Source of the DNA: Sphingobacteriales bacterium
GTDB taxonomy: Bacteria > Bacteroidota > Bacteroidia > Chitinophagales > UBA2359
Direction: 5' to 3'
Assembly (NCBI GenBank): GCA_016718845.1
Contig: JADKCK010000017.1
Coordinates: 1-64,000 of the forward strand
DNA length: 64,000 nucleotides
The notes under the pieces are model-generated. The model saw nothing but the letters and a program-made list of their open reading frames with translations, had not been told where the DNA came from and searched no databases. Below are positions 48,242 through 58,282 of the stretch, piece after piece. The position numbers and the translations under genes are program-made. How positions within the stretch are numbered: the first letter of the stretch is position 1; every line of letters begins with the position of its first letter.

Positions 48242-48462
48242 GGTTTCAACCCTACCTACGTATCAATTTATCAATAGTGTAGGGTTTCAACCCTACCTAC
48301 GTATCAATTTATCAATAGGTTTCAACCCTACCTACATATCAATTTATCAATAGGTTTTAACCCTACCTACATATCAATTTATCAATAGGTTTTAACCCTA
48401 CCTACGTATCAATTTATCAATAGGTTTCAACCCTACCTACGTATCAATTTATCAATTTTAAC
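48241..48462. repeat. 35-bp tandem repeat
   Basis: About six units of AGGTTTCAACCCTACCTACG plus TATCAATTTATCAAT, the first spaced slightly wider (AGTGT insert). No spacers of unique sequence, so it is not a CRISPR array. It lies directly at the deiminase-like stop codon. Confidence 0.85.
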
Positions 48463-48515
48463 CCTACTAATTAAAACACGGATTTATTGATTTATTCACC
48501 TAAAAAAATGCAACT

Positions 48516-49010
48516 ATGAACTATCTCGCTATTGTAGGAGCCGCTTTGGTTCCGTTGATTGTTGGTATGATTTGGTACAGCCCCAAAGTATTTGGCAATA
48601 CCTGGATGCAAGTAAACGGCTTTACCCCCGAACACAGCAAAGGCATGAACATGCCTTTAATACTGGGCGTAATGGTGCTGATGAGCTTTTTTATGCTTGC
48701 CCCAATTGGCATGTTGTGTATTCATCAATTGCACATTGGCTCTATTGTAGCCAACGAAGAAGGTATGAAAGACCCCAACTCGGCGGTAAGCATAATGGTA
48801 AAAAACTTTATGGATGCTTACGGCACTAATTTCCGCACGTTTAAGCATGGCATGTTTCATGGTTTTTTGGCAAGCGTTATGTTTGCATTGCCCATTATTA
48901 CCATCAACTCGCTATTTGAACGACGCGGCTGGAAATACGTTGCCCTACATGCCACTTACTGGGCAGTATGCCTAATGCTAATGGGTGGTATTTTGTGCCA
49001 ATGGGCATAA
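48516..49010 (+). CDS. DUF1761 membrane protein
   Basis: 164 residues with four transmembrane helices (about 3-22, 48-70, 108-128, 140-160). N-terminal MIWYSPKVFGNTW and the C-terminal half match the DUF1761 family, small membrane proteins of unknown function. Confidence 0.8.
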   Translation: MNYLAIVGAALVPLIVGMIWYSPKVFGNTWMQVNGFTPEHSKGMNMPLILGVMVLMSFFMLAPIGMLCIHQLHIGSIVANEEGMKDPNSAVSIMVKNFMDAYGTNFRTFKHGMFHGFLASVMFALPIITINSLFERRGWKYVALHATYWAVCLMLMGGILCQWA

Positions 49011-49017
49011 CACAAAC

Positions 49018-49058
49018 AAAAGCCTTCGGCAAAACCTTTAAGGGTTTGCCGAAGGCAG
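49018..49058 (+). terminator. terminator after the DUF1761 gene
   Basis: Stem GCCTTCGGCAAA...TTTGCCGAAGGC. The T run is weak. Confidence 0.6.
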
Positions 49059-49078
49059 CAGCTTATTTTATTGGTACT

Positions 49079-49142
49079 ACAACAAAGACACCGAAAATAC
49101 AGAAGAGGTTTTCTCTTTGTGTTTTCAGTGTCTTTTGTTGTG
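49079..49142. repeat. imperfect inverted repeat
   Basis: ACAACAAAGACACCGAAAA...TTTTCAGTGTCTTTTGTTGT can form a long stem between convergent genes. It is similar to the arms at 21100-21180. Confidence 0.5.
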
Positions 49143-49165
49143 CATGATACGCAAAACCTTGTTTG

Positions 49166-49816
49166 TTACGGCACAATACGCGTAGCCACGTCGCTCCAAT
49201 CGCTTTCGGTGTTGTTGGGTCCGTAGGCTTTAACACGTGCCCAAACTCTTTTACCGCTATCAAAGCTCAAATAATTTTTGCGCGAACTTGCCAATACTTT
49301 TATTGCTTGTTGTGACCACTCGGTAGGTGGTGTATCGCCGTAGGCAAATACTATGCCGTAGCTGTTGGCGTTATCTACTGGCTTAAACAACACTTTTAGC
49401 TTACCCGACGTGTGTTCTATCTCGCCAAAATGCAAATTGAGTGGCACACCAAGCTCGCTGTTAGTACTTGCACTTTCTTTAAACCTAAAACCAAGGGCTT
49501 GTACCAACGACCAATTATTGGTTTTGTTAACCACACTTTCGGTATAGCTACCAATACTTTTTATGTCGTCTTTAAGCTGGTCTGTTTCTATTTCTATTTG
49601 CTGATCCAACTCGGCTATTTGGGCTTTTAAGTTCTCAACTTGTACCCGTTTGCTACTTAAAATGCTCGCTTTTGCTCGCAGTTCGGTGGCGGTAGGCTCT
49701 ACGTTTGGCAGTTCGGCGGCATGTTTGTCTAAACTATCTGCCAAACTATTGCTGCGGCGCAATAAGTCCGCCTCGCTAATGTTGCTGACATCAAAAACAA
49801 CTAATTTCTTCTTCAT
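49166..49816 (-). CDS. hypothetical protein with coiled coil and FnIII-like domain
   Basis: About 216 residues from the ATG at 49816 (MKKKLVVFDV). Residues 45-95 are a coiled coil (VENLKAQIAELDQQIEIE). Residues 120-215 look like a fibronectin type III domain (KLKVLFKPVDNANSYGIVFAYG ... RVWARVKAYGPNNTESDWSD). There is no signal peptide. I do not recognise a specific family; the fold suggests a binding or structural role. Confidence 0.65.
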   Translation of the reverse strand: MKKKLVVFDVSNISEADLLRRSNSLADSLDKHAAELPNVEPTATELRAKASILSSKRVQVENLKAQIAELDQQIEIETDQLKDDIKSIGSYTESVVNKTNNWSLVQALGFRFKESASTNSELGVPLNLHFGEIEHTSGKLKVLFKPVDNANSYGIVFAYGDTPPTEWSQQAIKVLASSRKNYLSFDSGKRVWARVKAYGPNNTESDWSDVATRIVP

Positions 49817-49871
49817 TGTTAACAAAATTTTAAAGTGAAAAGATTTTATGTACAGTAATTATTTTACCTTA

Positions 49872-52427
49872 CTAAACAGGCAACCAATTTGCCAACAACG
49901 CTTTATTATTGCCAAGCATCACCACTATTTGTTGGTGTATATTGGTTGTTACCCGCTCTATTTTGCCAATCGAGTATCTGACAAAGCTGCTATACCTTGT
50001 GCTAAATCTGGCAAATCTCGCATTTGGCAATTCTCGCAAATCTCGCAATTTTCGCAATTCTCGCGAATCTAGCAAATCTAGCAAATTTCGAATCTTGCAA
50101 ATCTTGCAAATTTTGCAAATTTTGCAAATCTCCAAATCTGGCAAATCTTGAAAATCTTGAAAATTTCGCAAATCTAGCAAATCTCGCAAATCTAGCAAAT
50201 CTTGAAAATCTAGCAAATCTCGCAAATCTTGAAAATATCGCAAATCTAGCAAATCTAGCAAATATCGCAACCATTGTGTCTTAAGTGCTACATAGCTGTT
50301 TGGGGTGTTTGCAGGCAACTGCTCCATAAGCAATAAATAACGCGCATCTTTGGCTAATAAGCAAATAGGCAGGGCATAGCTTGCAAATACAAAATGGTGG
50401 TTTGTTTGGGTAGCCAAAGCTATTTTTTGCCATAGTGTTTGGCGTAGCTTATCGTAGTTATTGGTTATGTGGCACAAAAACAGTATTTGGCTGTGCTTAA
50501 AAGCCATTAATGGCGTATCTATGGTTTGTTGCCAATAGACGTATAAGGTGTCGGGTAGGGGTGTTTGTAGGCGCGATAGCAGCATGATGGCTCCTCGAAC
50601 TTCGGTGGTGTCGGTGGCATCGGTGGTCCGTATAACAATATCGGCACATTTTAGGGCTAATTGCGGTGCTAAATGGGGGCTTTTGTCGCTTGCCATCAAA
50701 AAATATTGCCCAAAATGAGGTAAGTTTTTAGCGAGTGATGTATCTGGAGCTAAGGCATCGATGTATTGGGTAAAAAAGTAATCGGGGTTGGCTATTTTTA
50801 CATAAAACTCAATAGTTTTATCCCAAAGGCATCGCCTACTTTGTCGGTTAAGCTAAACTCTTGGTTTTGCAACAGCCCATCTTCTTTTAGGGTTTGTGCC
50901 GTTAAATAATCTTGTAGGGTTTTGTGCTGAAACTCGAATTCGGTATCCAACAAACTGTCGTACACTTTGCTGCCCGTTAGTATGCCCGAACGGTCGCGGA
51001 GGGCTACAAGTAAGGTTTGGGCTAAGTTGGCAATGTCGTTTGGGGGCAGCCCGCTAAAGCGGCTTATGATGTTTTCGGTTTGCTCTTTAAACGCACTATA
51101 GGGTAATTTTGTTGCTTGTTTCTCCGAAAAATAATGTGCCAAGCGGCGCAACAACAACTGCATGTTTTTAAAGCTGTTGTTCGGAAACAAATCGGTATAA
51201 AAGTCCATATCCCGTACTGCGTCCCATTGATACAAAAGGGTATCTAAAAACCTTTGGTAGAGGTTTTCTATGTCGTCGACCTTAAAAGTATTGTCGATGC
51301 TGTGTATAAGTATTGCCAACGACAAAAGCAGTGGATTAGAAAGTAGCTTTTCTAAGTTTGGGTGATTGATGCCCTTTAAAAAACTTTCTTTGCTTTGTGA
51401 CACACTTGTTATTTGTTTTGTATAATCTCGTTGTGTATCGGTTTGTCTATCAAACTCTAAAGCTTTTGCGTAGGCATTGTACCAACAATCTACAAAAAAG
51501 TTTATTTCGGGTTTTATAAAGGGCTTAATGTGGCAGATATGAAAATGACGAGCCAATAAAGCGGTATCGGTGGGGCGGGAGGTAAGTATGCAGCTCGATT
51601 GTGGGTTAAGCTGCCTTAATTCGGTGCTGCGTTGTACCAGCCATTGCATTACTTGGATGCGCGATAACTTAAAATGCTCGGTCGTTTTGTGTTCGGGTAC
51701 TTCGTCAATGCCGTCTATTAGCAATAGGCAGGGCCTGTTTTGCAATAAGCGGGCATAAAAACGGTCGGTTTGCGCATCAACCCCATAATGGGTTTCTAAA
51801 AACTTGGCAAAGGTGTAATTTATTACCCAGTCTTTTTGTTGGTATTTGCGCAGTTCGGTCTCTAAATCGCGTAGCCTAATAAAAATAGGTATGTATTCGG
51901 TAGCCAATTTTTGATACTTTATTTCATACTCATCTTTCCTGTTCTTTTTAAGTACTTTAATGCCTTCATCGGGACCTTTGGTAAATTTGTTGGTAAAAAA
52001 ATGGGCTAAATACTTTTAAAACGTCGATTTACCGCTTCCACCGCCGCCAATAATCAGGCTCGTTGTTTTCCGAACCTGCCCCAATGTCGTTTATTAGCTC
52101 AACAATGTTTAACTCGTCGGGTACGCTGTCTAAGGGCGTGTTTGAACGGAGCCTTTCGTTAAAAGTTTGGAAGTTGGGCATAGGGCGGCTTTTGGGATTA
52201 AGGCGCATGGGTATGTACACATCATTTAAAGATAGATACTGTTGTTGGTTTTTAACAGCCGGGCGATTTGCAAACCTAAAAATATCGAGGTGTGTATGCT
52301 GTTGTTGGCGCACCAAAAATGCTTTTATGTCTTTGGCAAAAGATTGCTTATTATCGCGGTTCTTGAGCCATTGGTCGGCAGATTTATCTAAAAAAAGAGT
52401 AACAAGGGCAAGTGTAATTTCGGACAT
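49872..52427 (-). CDS. NACHT-type STAND ATPase with repeat-encoded C-terminus, broken frame
   Basis: MSEITLALVTLFLDKSADQWL (52427) opens a short N-terminal region. Walker A SLIIGGGGSGKSTF lies at 52016-52060 and Walker B CLLLIDGIDEVPE near 51710; SCILTSRPTD and a NACHT-like helical part (to about 50850, including EFEFQHKTLQDYLTAQTL) follow. A helical C-terminal region ends in repeats of LLD, LRD, FQD and KIC type encoded by 9-bp units (50002-50270). Breaks: a frameshift before Walker A near 52055, an in-frame TAA after it (GKSTF-stop-KYLAHFF) near 52017, and a frameshift near 50815. Bacterial NACHT proteins are antiphage sensors; this copy as read is inactive unless the breaks are errors. Joined length about 850 residues. 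Confidence 0.72.
50002..50270. repeat. 9-bp tandem repeat inside the NACHT gene
   Basis: About thirty units of GCAAATCTC / GCAAATCTA / TGAAAATCT type. Since nine is a multiple of three, copy-number change alters the length of the protein without breaking its frame; open frames appear on both strands for the same reason. Confidence 0.85.
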
Positions 52428-52540
52428 AAAGTAGTAAGTTGTTTTGATACAACACAATAGTTGTTTGTTGTTTGTATTAAAGGGCGTATTGGCGTTAAAT
52501 TGAGGTAAAAAACGCTTTTTTGTTGATTTTTAGTGCCTTA

Positions 52541-52936
52541 AAAAAATCTTACAAGGGCAAGAAAGAATCTTACAAGGGCAAGAAAGAATCTTTTAAGGGC
52601 AAGAAAGAATCTTTTAAGGACAAGAAAGAATCTTTTAAGGACAAGAAAGAATCTTTTAAGGACAAGAAAGAATCTTTTAAGGACAAGAAAGAATCTTTTA
52701 AGGACAAGAAAGAATCGTACAAGGTCAAGAAAGAATCTTTAAGGTCAAGAAAGAATCGTGCAAGGTCAAGAAAGAATCGTACAAGGTCAAGAAAGAATCG
52801 TACAAGGTCAAGAAAGAATCTTTTAAGGTCAAGAAAGAATCGTACAAGGTCAAGAAAGAATCGTACAAGGTCAAGAAAGAATCGTACAAGGTCAAGAAAG
52901 AATCGTACTAGGGCAAGAAAAAATCGTACTAGGACC
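52541..52936. repeat. 21-bp tandem repeat upstream of the type III system
   Basis: About eighteen units of AAGAAAGAATCTTTTAAGGAC with variants GTACAAGGTC and ACAAGGGC. One unit near 52730 has 20 bp, which would shift any reading frame through the array. The open frame at 52520-53029 (7-residue K-K-E-S-F-K-D repeats) has no support beyond the repeat itself. Confidence 0.85.
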
Positions 52937-53134
52937 GAAAATCGAAAGGTATTTTATACCAAACCTTCATTGGCGAAAACGCATACCCTAAACGCCTTAT
53001 TGTGTGTAAACCAAGCACTTTTTAAATAAGTTCCCTTATTGCAAAAAAAAGTTTACTTTTACACACATAACGATATTAAGACGTAGCTTAGTATAAAAAG
53101 GTAACACTTTAAAGCATAAATTTTGAAAAAAAAC

Positions 53135-53165
53135 TTGGTGGGTTACAAAAAAGAATTTACCTTTG
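53135..53165 (+). promoter_or_regulatory. promoter of the type III restriction operon
   Basis: TTGG at 53135 and TACCTTTG at 53158-53165, with 19-20 bases between, 32 bases before the start codon. Confidence 0.6.
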
Positions 53166-53197
53166 CAGCTTGTAAATAATAATTAAACTAAACAACA

Positions 53198-55868
53198 ATG
53201 GATAATCAAAAACCTTTCGAGATATTATCACCCAACAAAAGATGGATACCTATTCCTAAAAACGATTTGTTTGGCGACAAGTACGAAGAATTTTTACCCC
53301 CATTAGTACATAAAATTAGGTTAGCTGTTGCAAAATGGCGCGAAGCTCACTACGATGGCGCATCAAACACCTCAAAATTTTTACTCAACTTTTGGTTCGA
53401 ACAAAAACACACCTTAGCCACAGGCAACGCCTTTCAATTCTATTTTTCGCAACGCGAAGCCGTAGAATCCGTAATTTATCTCTACGAAGTAGCTAAAGCT
53501 AAAGACAAGTACGACCTGATGCGTTTCGACTCGTCAGGGCGTATTAGTACAGGTATGTTTGATGAAGTTTGGACAAGATATGTGGTAAAAATGGCTACAG
53601 GTGCAGGCAAAACAAAAGTGATGGCTTTATGCTTAGTGTGGTCGTATTTTCATAAACTATACGAAAACAACAGCACATTGTCTAAAAACTTTTTGATTAT
53701 TGCCCCAAACATTATTGTACTAAACCGCTTAAAAAAAGACTTTGAAGGCTTTAAAATGTTTTTTGAAGAACCTTTTATACCCGAAAATGGCTTTGGCGAT
53801 AAAGACTGGAAAGACGATTTTCAACTAAGCCTACACATACAAGACGAACTAAAGCCCATTGCCGAAACAGGTAATTTGTTTTTAACCAACATACACCGCG
53901 TTTTTTTTACCGAAGAACCCCAACAATCTACCGAAACCTTTTTTTTGGGCAATAAACCTAAATCCGATGCCGACACATCAAAAGGCTTAGATTTGGGCAA
54001 AGTATTACGTAGTAACAAAATCACTGATTTGGTAGTACTAAACGACGAAGCTCACCACATACACGACTCTAGTTTGGCATGGTTTACAGCCATTGCCGAC
54101 ATTAATAACAAACTTAAACAAAAAGGGCTAAAAGGCATAAGCCTACAAACCGACTTTACCGCCACACCCAAAAAAAACAATGGCAGTATCTTTGTACAAA
54201 CTATCTGCGATTACCCTTTAGTAGAAGCCATTAAACACAATGTGGTTAAACAACCTGTATTGCCCGACCAAGAATCAAGAGAAAAAATTACAGAAAAACA
54301 AAGTAGCGACTTTGTAGAACACTACGGCGATTTGCGATTAGGGTACATTGAGTGGGAAAAACAATACCAAGAGCTAAAACCAAAAAACACCCATCTTGTT
54401 TGTAATGACCATGAGTACCTTAGAAGCCGACACAGCAGCCGCTTTTTTGGAACGCGAATATCCGCTACTAAAAAACAGCGTTTTGGTAATACACACCAAC
54501 AACTCGGGTATAGTTAAAGAAACCGCTAACAGCAAAAAAGATAAAGAAGAATTAGACGAACTGCGCGACGCAGCCGACAACATAGACCAACCCACCTCAA
54601 AGTACAAAGCCGTAGTGTCGGTATTGATGCTGCGCGAAGGCTGGGACGTAAAAAATGTAACCACCATTGTAGGGCTGCGCCCTTTTGGGGCTAAATCCCA
54701 AATATTACCCGAACAAACCATAGGGCGAGGACTGCGAAAAATGTTTGACCTTGATACACCCGAAAAATTAGTGGTTATCGGAACTGCTGCTTTTTTAAAC
54801 TTTGTAGAAGAACTAAAAACTGAAGGCGTAGAGTTTCAGTATAGCGCTATGGGCAAAGGTACTACTACCAAAACCGTTATTATTATTCAGGTAGACGAAG
54901 ACAACCAACAAAAAAACTTAGATGCACTCGACATACCCTTAGCCCTGCTCTCACCACGCATCTACCGCGAACACAAAAACCTCGAACTCATAAACATCAA
55001 TAATTTTAACAACCCCAAAGCCATTTTTCGTACCTTTGACCCCGACCAATTACTCGAAATTACATTCGAAGACATAGACGGTAATTTCTCGCACAAAACC
55101 GTTTTTAACATCGCCAACACCACCGACTACCGTAACATTGTTGCCTTTTTAACCAACAATGTACTAAAAGAAAGCCGATTAGTAAGCGGCTTTAATATAC
55201 TATACCCCAAAATAGAGGCATTTATATGCCAACACCTATTTAACCAAACCGTTGAACTAAACAACCCTCAAACAATCCGCAACTTAGCAGAGGCAAATGT
55301 TAAAAGCATCTTGTACAAAACTTTTAAACAAGCCATAGACCAACTTACCGTTACCGAAAAACACAACATACAATGCAAAGGGTTTAGGTGGCTAAAAAAT
55401 ACACCCCCTAAAATAGTAGACAATCAACGCTTTGTAATCCCTAAAAAATCGGTGTTTAACAAAATTATTGGCGACAACAGTTTTGAACTCGACTTTGCAG
55501 CCGCCCTCGAAAACCGATTTGCCGATGTACAATCGTTTGCCAAAAATACAATGGGCAACGCAGGCGTAAACTTTTACATAGAGTACCAAGCCGAAGACGG
55601 TAACATACGCGAGTATTTTCCCGACTTTTTTGTGAAAATAAACAACACCATCTACATCATAGAACTAAAAGGACGCGAAGACCTCGACGACATACGCAAA
55701 ATAAAACGCCTAACTGTTTGGTGTAACGATGCTAATAACGCCCAAAACAACTATACCTACCTGCCTATTTACATAAAACAAACCGATTGGGACAAATACA
55801 ACAACGACCTAAAATCGTTTGCCGATATAGCCACTATTTTTAAAACTACCGAATACACCAACTGTTAG
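53198..55868 (+). CDS. type III restriction enzyme, Res subunit, one frameshift
   Basis: About 890 residues once joined. Superfamily 2 helicase motifs: Walker A ATGAGKTKVM, DEAH box NDEAHHIHD, motif III TDFTATP, motif VI EQTIGRGLRK. C-terminal PD-(D/E)xK nuclease with FPDFFVKI and IIELKGRED (near 55620-55680). Res hydrolyses ATP and cuts DNA with the Mod partner. The frame breaks near 54390: KPKNTHLVCND instead of KPKNTPILFVMTMSTLEAD; one extra C in AACACCCATC restores it. As read, restriction would be lost. Confidence 0.88.
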
Positions 55869-55936
55869 CACCGATACTTGTATCGGTACACGTATCGGTA
55901 TACACCCTATCAATTACTTAAAACAACACAATAATA

Positions 55937-57976
55937 ATGACCCAACAAGAAAAAGACCACCTAATACACCTTATCAAAACCAACCAAAAGCTACCCAAAC
56001 ATTACATCTACCAATTGTTTAACGACAACGACGAAGATGTATACCTGTTCTGGAACGGACGAAAAGAAACACCTACCAACATAGTACTGCCTTTTCATAG
56101 CATTGAACACATCGACGTGCCGCGCAAAGAAAAACAAACAGGCACCACCGACATGTTTGCTACCGACTACCGAGGCAGACAACTAAAAGGCTGGACAAAC
56201 AAACTTATTTGGGGCGACAACAAACTAATTCTATCCTCGCTTGCCAACGGACCCCTGCGACAAGATATTGAACAACAAGGCGGGCTAAAACTTATTTACA
56301 TTGACCCACCCTTTGCCGTAGGCTCCGACTTTGGTTTTAACATAGAAATACACGGCGAAACAGCCGAAAAAAAACAAAGCGTTATCGAAGAAATTGCCTA
56401 CCGCGATACTTGGGGCAAAGGCATATCGTCGTACCTAACAATGATGTACGAAAGGCTACAACTTATGTACAACCTACTTGCACCAGACGGTAGTATTTAT
56501 GTGCATTGCGATTGGCGCGTGAATAGCTACCTACGATTATTATTAGATGATGTGTTTGGAAAAGGGAATTTTTTAAATGAAATCGTTTGGTGTTATTCTA
56601 TTGGAGGAAAAGGAAACACTAAATTTGGTAGGAAGCACGATACTATTCTATTTTATTCTCAAACAGAAAATTACATTTTCAACGGAACTGATAAAGATGT
56701 AACCACCCAAAGAAAGCCAAATTCGCATATGCGGCTTAAGGTGGATAAAGACGGTAGGGAATATCAAGAGAAAACAGACAGAAAATCAGGAAAAGTTTAC
56801 AAGTATTATGTTGATGAAGGTAAAATTCCAGAAGACTACTGGATAGATATTGAACAATTAAACAGGGAAGATTCTGAAAGGATAGATTATCCTACACAGA
56901 AGCCCGAAGAATTATTAAGAAGAATCATTGCAGCATCTACTAATAGTGGCGATTTGGTAGCCGACTTTTTTTGTGGCAGTGGCACAACGGCTGCTGTTGC
57001 TGAAAAGTTGGGCAGGCGTTGGATAACCACCGATTTGGGCAGGTTTAGTATACACACAGCCCGCAAGCGTTTAATAGGGGTGCAACGCGAAATGGAAGCC
57101 ACCGGCAAAGGTTTTAGGGCATTTGAGTTGCTCAACTTAGGCAAATACGAGCGCAGGTTTTTTATAACCGAGCTACTTAGTACCGACACAACCGCCCAAG
57201 AAGCCAAAGAAGAGCAATACATTGACCTAATACTAAGTGCCTACCGTGCCAAACGCCTACAAGGGCATAGTTTGTTGCATGGCAGCAAATTGGGCAGGTT
57301 AATACACGTAGGTCCACTTGATGTGCCTGTTACCCAAAACCGCCTGTCGGATATCTTCGACGAGTGCATTGAGCATCAATACACCCAAGTAGATGTTTTG
57401 GGTTTTGAATTTGAGATGGGTTTAGCACCCCATTATGTACAAGAGCTAAAAGAACGGGGCTTAACCGTAAATCTAAAATACATACCCAAAGAGGTGTTCG
57501 ACAAGCGAGCCACCGACAAAGGGCAAGCAAGGTTCTACGATGTGGCGTACTTAGATGCAAAAACAAAAGTAGATGCAAAAACACAAAGCCTTGAAGTAAC
57601 ACTTAGCAATTTTGTGACCAACTACACCCAAGACGACCTAGAAGAAACACAACAAAACATGCGTGCAGGCAGCAAAGTAATTATCGAAAACGGGCAGATT
57701 ATAAAAATCGAAAAGGATAAAAACGGCATCACAACACGCGAAGTATTAACCAAAAACTGGTACGACTGGATTGACTATTGGGCAATAGACTTTAACTACG
57801 AGGATAAAAAAGAAATCATCAAAAAACAAGACCCTGCAACAAACGAAGTAACCGATGTTTGGACAGGTAACTACCTATTCGAAAACGAGTGGCAAAGTTT
57901 TAGAACCAAACGCAACCCTAGTTTAGAGTTTACATCGGTGGCACATACCTACGCGAAAAGTGGCAGGTACAAATAA
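55937..57976 (+). CDS. type III-like N6-adenine DNA methyltransferase (Mod)
   Basis: 679 residues. Beta-class order: catalytic motif IV IYIDPPFAVGSDF (about residue 118), target-recognition region, then motif I VADFFCGSGTTAAVAEKLG (about 340). Mod recognises and methylates one strand of the site and also guides Res. It starts 68 bp after res, in one operon; res-before-mod order is the reverse of the classic type III layout. Residues 208-331 (56560-56930) are coded differently from the flanks, with AGA/AGG for nearly all arginines and GGA glycines, so the target-recognition part is probably transferred. A C-terminal region (420-679) contains Lys/Glu-rich contacts, probably for Res. Confidence 0.88.
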   Translation: MTQQEKDHLIHLIKTNQKLPKHYIYQLFNDNDEDVYLFWNGRKETPTNIVLPFHSIEHIDVPRKEKQTGTTDMFATDYRGRQLKGWTNKLIWGDNKLILSSLANGPLRQDIEQQGGLKLIYIDPPFAVGSDFGFNIEIHGETAEKKQSVIEEIAYRDTWGKGISSYLTMMYERLQLMYNLLAPDGSIYVHCDWRVNSYLRLLLDDVFGKGNFLNEIVWCYSIGGKGNTKFGRKHDTILFYSQTENYIFNGTDKDVTTQRKPNSHMRLKVDKDGREYQEKTDRKSGKVYKYYVDEGKIPEDYWIDIEQLNREDSERIDYPTQKPEELLRRIIAASTNSGDLVADFFCGSGTTAAVAEKLGRRWITTDLGRFSIHTARKRLIGVQREMEATGKGFRAFELLNLGKYERRFFITELLSTDTTAQEAKEEQYIDLILSAYRAKRLQGHSLLHGSKLGRLIHVGPLDVPVTQNRLSDIFDECIEHQYTQVDVLGFEFEMGLAPHYVQELKERGLTVNLKYIPKEVFDKRATDKGQARFYDVAYLDAKTKVDAKTQSLEVTLSNFVTNYTQDDLEETQQNMRAGSKVIIENGQIIKIEKDKNGITTREVLTKNWYDWIDYWAIDFNYEDKKEIIKKQDPATNEVTDVWTGNYLFENEWQSFRTKRNPSLEFTSVAHTYAKSGRYK

Positions 57977-58069
57977 TGGTAAAAGTAGTGGATATATTGG
58001 GTGTTGATACCAGTAAAATTATAGAGATAGTGGTGTAAGTTATTTGTACCTATCCCCCACAAAAAAAAA

Positions 58070-58107
58070 TGCTGTTAGGGCAATTAGCGCTAACAGCGTT
58101 TTTTTAA
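58070..58107 (+). terminator. terminator of the type III operon
   Basis: Stem GCTGTTAG...CTAACAGC followed by TTTTTTT. The rest of 57977-58282 has no recognisable gene or element. Confidence 0.75.
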
Positions 58108-58282
58108 TCAGTAGGTGTTTAAAACAAACCTAGCTAAAACCGTTGTGGCATTAAACCAAAATGCCTGCTGTGGTGTTATTTAATACCATCAATTGGTAAC
58201 ACACAAACGGGCAGGTGGTATTTAGTTTAAATACCAATACCCATACCCATATCAATCTACATCACCATAATAAATAGCATTT

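Noticed and set aside
48241..48462. Possible CRISPR array
   Set aside because: Units are contiguous and near identical over their whole length; there are no unique spacers and no cas genes nearby.
50024..50284. Plus-strand repeat protein of the FANLANL type
   Set aside because: It is the antisense of the 9-bp repeat inside the NACHT gene, which has better support on the minus strand.
52520..53029. 169-residue Lys/Arg-rich protein
   Set aside because: It consists wholly of the 21-bp array; one 20-bp unit shifts the frame from KKESFKD to RKNRTRS, which a real protein would not tolerate well.
55869..55910. Terminator between res and mod
   Set aside because: ACCGATAC-TT-GTATCGGT can form a small hairpin but has no T run; res and mod are best read as one operon.
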